In this document: in pieces, positions 7,603-14,893 of the stretch | Position numbering within the stretch: the first letter of the stretch is position 1 | Layout of the letters: each line of letters begins with the position of its first letter | Source: Clostridium sp. CAG:245 | GTDB taxonomy: Bacteria > Bacillota > Clostridia > TANB77 > CAG-508 | NCBI GenBank assembly: GCA_000435175.1 | Contig: FR880015.1 | Coordinates: forward strand, 19,683 to 56,359 | Length of the DNA stretch: 36,677 bases | Direction of reading: 5' to 3' | Program-made: the position numbers and the translations under genes | The notes under the pieces: model-generated | Seen by the model: the letters and a program-made list of their open reading frames with translations, nothing else | Told to the model about the DNA's origin: nothing | Databases searched by the model: none

Positions 7603-7742
7603 GAATAGAAAGAAAAAACTAGAATTTTATATATTACTTAAATGAATAATATAAAGTACTAGGGAGTTGAAAAGGAGGAATAGAAAATTGTCCAGTGGAC
7701 AATTTTCCCGACGCGGCTCGGCAACTCCCCTCATCTCCACCA
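7582..7742 (+). repeat. Direct repeat of the ssrA 3' end (att-like scar)
   Basis: A 21-base stretch from CAACTCCCC to TCTCCACCA occurs at 7582-7602 (the tmRNA 3' end) and again at 7722-7742. The 119 bp between them encode nothing. They contain the palindrome GAAAATTGTCC/GGACAATTTTC (7684-7708) and a GGGAGTTG that can pair with CAACTCCC of the second copy. Such duplications are typical of integrative elements that target ssrA; here no integrase is present, so it may be a scar. Alternatively the second copy belongs to a dispersed palindromic repeat. Confidence 0.7.
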
Positions 7743-7771
7743 AAATTTATATATGTATTAAGTGAAAAATG

Positions 7772-7808
7772 GTTGTATTATCTATTTAGAAGAATACAAC
7801 TTTTTTTA
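7772..7808 (+). terminator. Terminator downstream of ssrA, copy A
   Basis: Stem GTTGTATT / AATACAAC followed by TTTTTTTATT. The loop ATCTATTTAGAAG resembles that of the terminator after dinD (8753-8795). Confidence 0.75.
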
Positions 7809-7829
7809 TTAAGAAAATATAAAAAATGC

Positions 7830-7858
7830 TTGACAAACACAAACAAATGTTTTACAAT
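7830..7858 (+). promoter_or_regulatory. dinD promoter with embedded LexA box
   Basis: TTGACA (7830-7835), 17-bp spacer, TACAAT (7853-7858). The spacer contains CAAACAAATGTTTT (7840-7853), matching 12 of 14 positions of the Gram-positive LexA/DinR box CGAACRNRYGTTYC. LexA bound there would block RNA polymerase, so dinD should be induced by DNA damage. The regulation is inferred from the site. Confidence 0.75.
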
Positions 7859-7890
7859 TAATTCCATTAAATGTAAATGGAGTGATGAAG

Positions 7891-8718
7891 ATGAAAAATG
7901 CGAAGAGAGAAAATCAAACGTTTGAAGACATTAGACACATTGACGAGAATGGAGTAGAATTTTGGTATGCGAGAGAATTGATGCCTATTTTGGAATATTC
8001 AAATTGGCAGAATTTTGAAAAAATAGTGAAAAAGGCTAAAATATCTTGTGAAAATAGTGATATAAGTGTGTTAGACCATTTTACTAATGTCAATAAAATG
8101 GTCTTAATAGGTTCAGGAGCTTATAGAGAACAGACAGATTATAAACTAAGTCGTTATGCTTGCTATTTGATAGCACAAAATGGAGACAGCAGAAAAAAGG
8201 TAATTGCTTTAGCCCAAACATATTTTGCAGTACAGACAAGGAAACAGGAAATTACAGAAAAAGAATACAGTCTGTTAACTGAAGATGAAAAAAGATTTTA
8301 CCAAAGAAATTTAACCAGAAAAGGAAATTATTCGCTCAATATTGCTGCTAAGAATGCTGGGGTAAAGAACTTCGATAAATTTCACAATGCAGGTTATAAA
8401 GGATTATATAATGGAGAAACAGCTGACGATATAGCTAAAAGAAAAGGACTAAGATATAGAGAAGATATTTTAGACAATATGGGAAGCGATGAATTAATTG
8501 CAAATTTATTTAGAATTTCTCAAACAGAGCAGAAATTAAAAAAAGATAATATACAAACTGAAAAAGAAGCAAATAAAACCCATTATAATATTGGAAAAAA
8601 TATAAGAGAAGTAATTGAAAAGAATGGTGGAACTATGCCAGAGGATTTACCAACACCTGAAAAAAGTTTAAAGCAGCTTGAGAAAGAAAAAAACAATATG
8701 CTTAAAAACAATAAATGA
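7891..8718 (+). CDS. dinD: DNA damage-inducible protein D (DinD)
   Basis: A 275-residue protein. Start chosen at ATG 7891, 8 bases after GGAG; upstream GTG/ATG codons are too close to it. The N-terminal BRO-N-like part contains VEFWYARELMPILEY and YKLSRYACYLIAQNGD, the core signature of DinD, followed by YFAVQTRKQE. The C-terminal half is charged. E. coli DinD (274 residues) is SOS-induced and reported to inhibit RecA filament activity; the same role here is inferred from homology and the LexA box. The gene is flanked by two related terminator hairpins and sits beside the ssrA att-like scar, consistent with an acquired module. Confidence 0.88.
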   Translation: MKNAKRENQTFEDIRHIDENGVEFWYARELMPILEYSNWQNFEKIVKKAKISCENSDISVLDHFTNVNKMVLIGSGAYREQTDYKLSRYACYLIAQNGDSRKKVIALAQTYFAVQTRKQEITEKEYSLLTEDEKRFYQRNLTRKGNYSLNIAAKNAGVKNFDKFHNAGYKGLYNGETADDIAKRKGLRYREDILDNMGSDELIANLFRISQTEQKLKKDNIQTEKEANKTHYNIGKNIREVIEKNGGTMPEDLPTPEKSLKQLEKEKNNMLKNNK

Positions 8719-8752
8719 AATTATATTTAATATAAATCATTGTTGGAAATAT

Positions 8753-8795
8753 AAAAGAGTCGTACCATCTATTCAGAAAATACGACTCTTTTATT
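8753..8795. terminator. Bidirectional terminator between dinD and the ROK gene, copy B
   Basis: A 12-bp stem AAAAGAGTCGTA / TACGACTCTTTT with A- and T-rich flanks on both sides, suiting the convergent genes. Loop CCATCTATTCAGAAAA resembles copy A at 7772-7808. Confidence 0.82.
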
Positions 8796-8805
8796 GAGAA
8801 TGATA

Positions 8806-9756
8806 TCACTCCCGACCTTTGAAGAACTTGCTCATCGCAAAGCATGCGATAGACTTTGCAAAGTTGCTGTCATCGAATTTTACCTCGCTGATGTTTAAAG
8901 CTTTAAAGTCAGAATAGACAAAACTGGAAACATCTTCACTAGCTAGTGCTCCTCCGACGATTAAAACGGAGGGATGTACAAAATGCATAAAAGGAATAAT
9001 TTTTCGCAATACGATGTCTTTCGCCTCAAAGAGGCTAATTGAATCTGTGTTATGCTCAAAGAGAGTACTGATAGCCTCTTTCTCACATGTGTCAAGAGTA
9101 ATTAATCCCTTGGCGGGACTAATTGTGCCATTTGATAACAGATAAATGGCTTCATTGCCAACATACAGATACCACATGTCATCTAGTAAATAGTCTGCTT
9201 TCAACATGTAGTAGTTAGCTCTTACTGCTTCAAAAAGTGTACATTTGTCTAGGAACGAAGAACTGTTAAGTGACAAATACGAATTAGAGATAACAATTTC
9301 CTTTGAGGAAGTTATTGTTCCTTGAATAGAAATGCCGACATTTAGTATTTTGTCCTCTTGCGAGAAGAGATGAACTAAAAATGTGATTTTGGACAAAAGA
9401 CTAAGGTTTGTGTTATGAATGATTGCAATAAAACTATCATAGTTTTCCTTAGAGAGCACTTCACTTAATTCAACAGTTTCTTGGGCTAGATTCAGTGCAA
9501 TGCAATTAATGCTAATTCCATCAGAATAAATGCCAATAAATAATGATGTGACCAAAATATCTGGATTGATCTTATAAGAATCTCCTCCGTTAATTATTAT
9601 GCTTTCATTAAGCAAAGATGCAACTTTTTTCTTCACAGTAGGCCAACTTACGCCAAGTTTGATTGCGATAGAAGGCTTATCAACTGTTTTGGCATGTACT
9701 ACTCCTGATAGGAAAAAATAATCTTCCTTTAATATTTTGAGTTGCCGTTCTGTCAT
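8806..9756 (-). CDS. ROK-family transcriptional regulator (degenerate)
   Basis: A 316-residue protein. The N-terminus (~1-60) is a winged-helix DNA-binding part (SIAIKLGVSWPTVKKKVASL). The rest has weak ROK features: a GISIQGTI strand where ROK proteins have GIGxPG, and VLIVGGALASEDV near residue 265. The usual ROK zinc motif is absent, so sugar kinase activity is unlikely. ROK regulators normally repress sugar-use operons. The gene is divergent from the split transketolase, which it might control; this is inference. Codon use (more CG-rich arginine codons, higher GC) resembles the unknown gene at 5986-7080 and differs from the rest. Confidence 0.7.
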   Translation of the reverse strand: MTERQLKILKEDYFFLSGVVHAKTVDKPSIAIKLGVSWPTVKKKVASLLNESIIINGGDSYKINPDILVTSLFIGIYSDGISINCIALNLAQETVELSEVLSKENYDSFIAIIHNTNLSLLSKITFLVHLFSQEDKILNVGISIQGTITSSKEIVISNSYLSLNSSSFLDKCTLFEAVRANYYMLKADYLLDDMWYLYVGNEAIYLLSNGTISPAKGLITLDTCEKEAISTLFEHNTDSISLFEAKDIVLRKIIPFMHFVHPSVLIVGGALASEDVSSFVYSDFKALNISEVKFDDSNFAKSIACFAMSKFFKGRE

Positions 9757-9801
9757 TGTGTTACCATCCTTTCAAAAAAATGCTCATTGCGAACTAGGAA
9801 T

Positions 9802-9830
9802 ATTATACCATAATTTAGAACTCGAATCAA
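9802..9830 (-). promoter_or_regulatory. SigA-type promoter of the ROK gene
   Basis: On the minus strand TTGATT (9825-9830), 17-bp spacer, TATAAT (9802-9807). Leader ~40 nt with AAAGGATGG before the ATG. Confidence 0.8.
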
Positions 9831-9870
9831 TTAAAATGTAGATGTAGACTGATGTTTTCTGAAAATTACC

Positions 9871-9899
9871 TTGTATTTTTACATAAGTTATAGTATATT
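9871..9899 (+). promoter_or_regulatory. Promoter of the transketolase operon
   Basis: TTGTAT (9871-9876), 17-bp spacer, TATATT (9894-9899), about 25 bp before the TTG start. Back-to-back with the ROK promoter. Confidence 0.65.
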
Positions 9900-9923
9900 A
9901 TTCTTCGAAGGAGTGTGATTTAT

Positions 9924-10808
9924 TTGAAAATTACTGATGAGAAGGAATTAAGAAAAATTGCAAATGATGTTAGAATTGACATAATAAATGAAGTATACAG
10001 TGCTAAATCTGGACACCCAGGAGGCGCACTATCAATAGCAGATATATTAACGGTTTTATATTTTAATCAGATGAATATAAATCCAGAGATGCCGGAATCT
10101 AATTTAAGAGACAGATTGGTGCTCTCGAAGGGGCATGCATCAGCTGCTTTATATGCGGTGCTTGCAGAAAGAGGATTTATTAATAAAGAAGATTTAAAAA
10201 CTTTCAGAAAATTAGGTTCAAACTTACAAGGACATCCAGACATGGAAAAAGTTCCAGGAGTGGATATGTCTACTGGTTCGTTGGGGCAAGGTTTGTCTAT
10301 CGCAAATGGAATGGCTATTGCATCTAAAATGGATAATTTGGGTTGCAGAGTTTATTGCGTTTTAGGAGACGGAGAAATTGAAGAGGGACAAATCTGGGAA
10401 GCCGCAATGACGTCTAATAAATATAAATTAGATAATTTATGTGTAATTTTAGACAATAATGGCTTGCAAATAGATGGAAAAGTTGAAGAAGTTAAAGCTT
10501 TGGATTGTTTGTATAGCAAATGGGAATCATTTGGTTTTAATGTTATTCCATGTGATGGGCATAATATTGAAATGTTGATAGATAGTTTCGAGAAAGCAAG
10601 ACAGACTAAAGGACAGCCAAGTATAATAATTGCTAGAACTGTAAAAGGAAAAGGAGTACCATTCATGGAGAACAAAGCTGAATGGCATGGAAAAGCTCCA
10701 AATGATGAACAGTACGAAAGGGCGATGAAGGCTCTAAAATTAGAAGAAGAAAAAATAAAACATAATATTTCAGAGCTACCTGGGAAGGAGGATACAATAT
10801 GGTTTTAG
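9924..10808 (+). CDS. Transketolase, N-terminal (ThDP-binding) subunit
   Basis: A 294-residue protein. Start chosen at TTG 9924 (MKITDEKELRKIAND), 10 bases after AAGGAG; the in-frame GTG at 9915 is too close to that site. Shows SGHPGG, LSKGHASAALYAVL, STGSLGQGLSIANGMA and the ThDP motif that starts GDGEIEEGQ and ends ILDNN. It is half of a transketolase split in two genes, common in Clostridia and Archaea. The complex transfers two-carbon ketol units in the non-oxidative pentose phosphate pathway. It overlaps the C-terminal subunit gene by 10 bp, implying translational coupling. Confidence 0.95.
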   Translation: MKITDEKELRKIANDVRIDIINEVYSAKSGHPGGALSIADILTVLYFNQMNINPEMPESNLRDRLVLSKGHASAALYAVLAERGFINKEDLKTFRKLGSNLQGHPDMEKVPGVDMSTGSLGQGLSIANGMAIASKMDNLGCRVYCVLGDGEIEEGQIWEAAMTSNKYKLDNLCVILDNNGLQIDGKVEEVKALDCLYSKWESFGFNVIPCDGHNIEMLIDSFEKARQTKGQPSIIIARTVKGKGVPFMENKAEWHGKAPNDEQYERAMKALKLEEEKIKHNISELPGKEDTIWF

Positions 10809-11746
10809 ACCAAAAAATTGCAACACGTCAAAGCTATGGAGAGGCTTTAGCAGAGCTAGGAGAAGAAAATAAAAATGTAGTTGTACTAGATGCAGATTTA
10901 TCTGGAGCAACAAAAACATCAATTTTTGCAAAGGAATTCCCTGAAAGATTTTTTGATATGGGAATTGCAGAGCAAGATATGATGGGAACTGGATCAGGAT
11001 TAAGTACTTTTGGAAAAATTCCATATGTTAGTACTTTTGCGGTGTTTGCAGCAGGAAGAGCTTATGATCAAATAAGAAATACAATAGCACACACAAATGC
11101 TAATGTAAAAATATGTGCTACACATGCTGGAATAACTGTTGGCGAAGATGGTGCAACACATCAAATGCTAGAAGATATAAGCATGATGAGAACTCTTCCA
11201 AACATGATGGTTATGAGTCCATCTGATGATGTTCAAACTAAATGGGCAATAAAAGAAATTGCAAATGTAAATGGACCCGTGTATGTAAGATTATCGAGAC
11301 TTGCAACACCAGTAATATATGATGAAGGATTTGTTAAGGAAAACAATATAAAGTTTGAAATTGGTAAGGCAATTCAAATTGGAGATGGAACAGATGCAAG
11401 CATAATTGCAACAGGTGTGACAGTTTCTGAGGCTTTAAAGGCACAGGAAGTATTAAAAGAAAAAAGCATAAATGTAAGAGTAATAGATGTTCATACTATA
11501 AAACCATTAGACAAAGAAATGATAATAAAGTGTGCAAAAGAGACGAAAAGAATAATTACAATAGAAGACCATAGCATAATAGGAGGTCTTGGAACGGCTG
11601 TATGTGAGGTACTTTCAGAAAATTTCCCAGCAAAGGTAACAAGAATAGGAATAAATGATACATTTGGAGAGTCTGGAAAAGCAGAAGAGCTTTTGAAAAA
11701 ATACAATTTAAATAGCGAATATTTAGTAAAAATATTATCAAAATAA
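10799..11746 (+). CDS. Transketolase, C-terminal subunit
   Basis: A 315-residue partner containing the pyrimidine-binding domain (VVLDADLSGATKTSIF, RFFDMGIAEQDMMGTGSGLS; the Glu of AEQ activates ThDP) and the C-terminal transketolase domain (VRVIDVHTIKPLD, TIEDHSIIGGLG). The start ATG overlaps the end of the N-terminal subunit gene and is preceded by GGAAGGAGG. Both subunits are needed for a complete active site. Followed by a strong terminator. Confidence 0.95.
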   Translation: MVLDQKIATRQSYGEALAELGEENKNVVVLDADLSGATKTSIFAKEFPERFFDMGIAEQDMMGTGSGLSTFGKIPYVSTFAVFAAGRAYDQIRNTIAHTNANVKICATHAGITVGEDGATHQMLEDISMMRTLPNMMVMSPSDDVQTKWAIKEIANVNGPVYVRLSRLATPVIYDEGFVKENNIKFEIGKAIQIGDGTDASIIATGVTVSEALKAQEVLKEKSINVRVIDVHTIKPLDKEMIIKCAKETKRIITIEDHSIIGGLGTAVCEVLSENFPAKVTRIGINDTFGESGKAEELLKKYNLNSEYLVKILSK

Positions 11747-11794
11747 TTGTGAATTTTTTGTGAATTTTATACTCTTGAATAATAGCGAATATCA

Positions 11795-11838
11795 AGCAAT
11801 TTAAGTGAGAAAATTAAACTTAAATTGCTATTTTTTTT
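11795..11838 (+). terminator. Terminator of the transketolase operon
   Basis: A 12-bp stem AGCAATTTAAGT / ACTTAAATTGCT followed by ATTTTTTTT. Confidence 0.9.
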
Positions 11839-11849
11839 GCCGAATACTC

Positions 11850-11878
11850 TTGCATTTAACATCGTTTATTGTTATTAT
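11850..11878 (+). promoter_or_regulatory. Promoter of the ftsEX-hydrolase operon
   Basis: TTGCAT (11850-11855), 17-bp spacer, TATTAT (11873-11878). The leader is ~170 nt and holds a TGTCGAA heptamer (11908-11914, matching a Spo0A box) and the palindromic repeat at 11989-12022. The 310-bp intergenic stretch 11747-12056 contains only these sites and the upstream terminator. Confidence 0.6.
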
Positions 11879-11988
11879 AGAGAAGAATAAAATATTATGA
11901 TATAAGATGTCGAATATATGACGTTCATTTTACTAAAGACAGAATTAAAAAATGACTGAAAATGGTCTGAGATAAATAAAACTATTAA

Positions 11989-12022
11989 TTTCGCCCAAAA
12001 GGGGCGTCCCTATTGGGCGAAA
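11989..12022. repeat. 34-bp palindromic repeat, copy 1
   Basis: Outer arms TTTCGCCC / GGGCGAAA with a GGGGCGTCCC core. It is nearly identical to 25776-25810 inside spoIID. It lies in the ftsE leader, 35 bp before the start codon, and could form a hairpin in the mRNA. Confidence 0.75.
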
Positions 12023-12056
12023 AGTTGCCGAGAAAGGGCGAAGAGAGGATTTTAAA

Positions 12057-12740
12057 ATGATAGAGTTTAGAAATGTTTCTAAAGTATACGATACTGGCAC
12101 AGAGGCTGTACACAATGCTAATTTTACTATTAATAAAGGAGATTTTGCATTCTTAGTTGGTAGTTCTGGTTCTGGTAAGTCTACTTTAATAAAGTTAATT
12201 TTGAAAGAGGAAGAGCCAACTTCTGGACACATTATTATTAATGGAAAAGATACTACTTTCTTAAAGCCTAAGAGAGTTCCATATTTAAGAAGAAGTATGG
12301 GTGTTGTTTTCCAAGATTTCAGACTTTTACCAGATAAAACTGTTTATGAGAATGTTGCTTTTGCAATGTATATTGTAAGGGCTACACCAAAACATATAAG
12401 AAGACAAGTGCCAATGGTTCTTGCAATGGTAGGCCTTTCAGATAAAGCAAATGTATATCCAAATGAGTTATCTGGTGGTGAGCAACAAAGAGTTGCACTT
12501 GCTAGAGCACTAGTAAACAATCCATCAATGTTAATTGCAGATGAGCCTACAGGAAACCTAGACCCAGATACAGCTTGGGATATTATGAGACTTTTAAATG
12601 AAATCAATTTAAGAGGTACTACTTTGGTTGTTGCAACACATGCAAAAGATATAGTAGATAGGATGAACAAAAGAGTTATTCGTATAGAAAACGGAAATAT
12701 TATAAGTGATAAAAAAGGTGGGTATGACAGTGAAGCATAG
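12057..12740 (+). CDS. ftsE: Cell division ATP-binding protein FtsE
   Basis: A 227-residue ABC ATPase. Walker A GSSGSGKST (~36-44), Q-loop VFQDFRLLP, signature LSGGEQQRVALARAL (~140) and Walker B MLIADEPTGNLD (~160) are intact. FtsE dimerises on FtsX at the membrane; ATP hydrolysis switches on peptidoglycan hydrolases outside the cell. The next three genes (ftsX and two coiled-coil M23 proteins) fit this circuit. Start is preceded by GAGAGGATT. Confidence 0.97.
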   Translation: MIEFRNVSKVYDTGTEAVHNANFTINKGDFAFLVGSSGSGKSTLIKLILKEEEPTSGHIIINGKDTTFLKPKRVPYLRRSMGVVFQDFRLLPDKTVYENVAFAMYIVRATPKHIRRQVPMVLAMVGLSDKANVYPNELSGGEQQRVALARALVNNPSMLIADEPTGNLDPDTAWDIMRLLNEINLRGTTLVVATHAKDIVDRMNKRVIRIENGNIISDKKGGYDSEA

Positions 12741-13626
12741 TATATTTGGTTATTTATTAGGAGAAGGTTTTAGAAATGTATTTCACAATAAAAAATCATC
12801 GGGTGCGTCACTTGCAATTATGTGTGCCACTATGTTGATTTTTGGCTTATTTTTCATGATTATAGAAAACCTAAACAATGCAGTTGAAACATTGGAAACA
12901 CAACAAGGAATTCAAGTTTTTATTCAAAAGACTGCAACAGATGCTCAAATGGAGCAAATAGGAGAACAAATACAAGCAATAGATGGAGTAAATAAGGTAA
13001 CATTCGTGTCTAAAGAAGATGCATTAAATCAGACTAAGGAAAAATTAAAGGACAAGCAAGCTTTAATTGCAGGTTGGGACGAATCGAATCCATTCAAGGC
13101 TTCATATTTAGTAACATTAACAGATTTAAAATTAAGTTCTCAAGTACAAGACGAAATTAAGAAAATAGACAATATTGATAGTATACAGAGTAGAGATGAG
13201 ACGATTAATGGGTTAGTCGCAATAGCAAATGGTGTAAGAATTGTTTCTGCTGTAATATTAACATTGTTAGTATTAATATCTATATTCATTATAGGAAACA
13301 CAATAAAATTAACAGTACACGCAAGAAGAAAAGAAATATCAATCATGAAATATGTTGGAGCAACAGACAGCTTCATTAGATGGCCATTCGTAATTGAGGG
13401 TATAATAATTGGTATTGTTGCAGCATTACTTTCAATACTAGTTCTTGGAATTGCATATAGCTTAATTACAAATGCAGCAGCAAACTCAATAATAAGTACA
13501 ATGGGAATAAAACTTCTATCATTTACAGATATGACAACATTATTAGTTATTGTGTATATGGTATTAGGAATAGGAATTGGTGCATTAGGAAGTTCTATTT
13601 CAATGAGAAAATATTTGCAGGTATAA
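12724..13626 (+). CDS. ftsX: Cell division protein FtsX
   Basis: A 300-residue membrane protein with four helices: one N-terminal (~residues 22-45) and three C-terminal, separated by an extracellular loop domain (~50-165) that normally contacts the hydrolase partner. Start placed at ATG 12724 because AAGGTGG lies just before it; an in-frame GTG at 12706 would lengthen it by six residues. The gene overlaps ftsE by 17 bp. FtsX carries the FtsE conformational signal across the membrane. In Bacillus FtsEX activates CwlO; here two M23 proteins directly downstream are the likely targets. Confidence 0.95.
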   Translation: MTVKHSIFGYLLGEGFRNVFHNKKSSGASLAIMCATMLIFGLFFMIIENLNNAVETLETQQGIQVFIQKTATDAQMEQIGEQIQAIDGVNKVTFVSKEDALNQTKEKLKDKQALIAGWDESNPFKASYLVTLTDLKLSSQVQDEIKKIDNIDSIQSRDETINGLVAIANGVRIVSAVILTLLVLISIFIIGNTIKLTVHARRKEISIMKYVGATDSFIRWPFVIEGIIIGIVAALLSILVLGIAYSLITNAAANSIISTMGIKLLSFTDMTTLLVIVYMVLGIGIGALGSSISMRKYLQV

Positions 13627-13638
13627 AGGAGAAAAACT

Positions 13639-14859
13639 ATGAAAAAAAGAATGTTATTAACTGTACTGTCAGCTTTAACAGTACTTATGCTAATATCATC
13701 AATAGTAGTAAAGTCATATGCATCTCTTACGGATGATAAGAGTGATGTGCAAAACAAGATAAATGAAGCTAAAAATGCGTTAAACGACATATCTGACGAC
13801 AAAGATGAAGCAGAAACAGAATTGCAAAAAATTACCACACAAGTTACAGAAGCACAAAAGCAATTAGATACATTAGCAGCACAAATAGATGAGCTAAATG
13901 ATACAATAGATGAGAAACAAAAAGAGATTGAAGATGAAGAAGCAGAAATTGAAAAGACAGATAATCTATTAAAAGAGAGAATGGTTGCTTTATACGAAAT
14001 TGGAGAAACTTCATATTTAGACGTACTGTTTAATTCGGAAAATATACTAGATTTCTTATCTAACTATTCGATGATACAACAAATTGTTGAAACTGACTCG
14101 GCTTTGATTGATGAATTGGAAGCCAAGAAGGAACAACTGCAAAAAGATAAAGATAATTTAGAAAAAGATAAGGCAAAAGTTATATCAGTAAAAGCAGATC
14201 AAGAAGTTAAGAGAGCTCAGTTATCTGCATTGCAAGAGAAAAAACAATCAGAAATTAATAAACTATCAGTTGATGAAAAGGCAAAACAAGCAGAGTTAGA
14301 TGCCTATAATGCTAAGTTAAAAGAGATTGATGATGCAATCGCAGAGGCTTTGAGAAAAGCTCAAGAAGAAGAGAAAAAAAATAATGCAACAAATGGTGGA
14401 AATGGAAGTAGCTTTGATGGAACTTTTGCATGGCCATTAGATTATTCACCAAGAAGAGTAACTTCTAGAATGAAATACAGATGGGGCAGATGGCACAAGG
14501 GTATAGACATTGGAACAAATGCTGAAATAGGAAAAAGAGTTATAGCAGCAGCATCTGGAACAGTAATATATAGTGCATATCAAGCAGGTTCATCATCAAG
14601 TGCAGGTTATGGAAATTACTTGATTATTTATCATGGAAATGGATATTGCTCATTATATGCACACATGAATTCAAAAGCAGTAAGTACAGGGCAAAGAGTA
14701 TCACAAGGACAATTAATTGGGTACTCTGGAAACACTGGTGGTGTTGCGCCTCACTTACATTTTGAAATAAGAAAGGCAACGTCAATAGGAGACTTCTTCG
14801 GAAACAACTGGAAAGACCCATTAGATTATTTGCCTGGTGGATATACAATAGTAGATTAA
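13639..14859 (+). CDS. Coiled-coil M23 murein hydrolase (EnvC/CwlO-like), copy 1
   Basis: A 406-residue exported protein. Signal peptide ~1-29 (ending near SYASL), two long coiled-coil blocks (~30-110 and ~150-245) and a C-terminal LytM domain (~265-395). Zinc and catalytic motifs are intact: HKGIDIG, YAHMNS and APHLHFEIR. The architecture is that of FtsEX-controlled hydrolases (EnvC, PcsB, CwlO-type), where coiled coils dock on FtsX and release autoinhibition. It starts 12 bp after ftsX, preceded by AAAGGAG. With intact zinc ligands it should cut stem peptides itself. Confidence 0.93.
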   Translation: MKKRMLLTVLSALTVLMLISSIVVKSYASLTDDKSDVQNKINEAKNALNDISDDKDEAETELQKITTQVTEAQKQLDTLAAQIDELNDTIDEKQKEIEDEEAEIEKTDNLLKERMVALYEIGETSYLDVLFNSENILDFLSNYSMIQQIVETDSALIDELEAKKEQLQKDKDNLEKDKAKVISVKADQEVKRAQLSALQEKKQSEINKLSVDEKAKQAELDAYNAKLKEIDDAIAEALRKAQEEEKKNNATNGGNGSSFDGTFAWPLDYSPRRVTSRMKYRWGRWHKGIDIGTNAEIGKRVIAAASGTVIYSAYQAGSSSSAGYGNYLIIYHGNGYCSLYAHMNSKAVSTGQRVSQGQLIGYSGNTGGVAPHLHFEIRKATSIGDFFGNNWKDPLDYLPGGYTIVD

Positions 14860-14893
14860 CAATAAATTAAATACATAAAAGGAGGGAACATTT

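Noticed and set aside
7695..7925. Small 76-codon frame between ssrA and dinD
   Set aside because: It runs through the duplicated ssrA end, a terminator and the dinD promoter, which indicates non-coding DNA.
13140..13838. Minus-strand frame of 232 codons across ftsX and the first hydrolase gene
   Set aside because: It overlaps two well-supported genes and lacks its own start signals.
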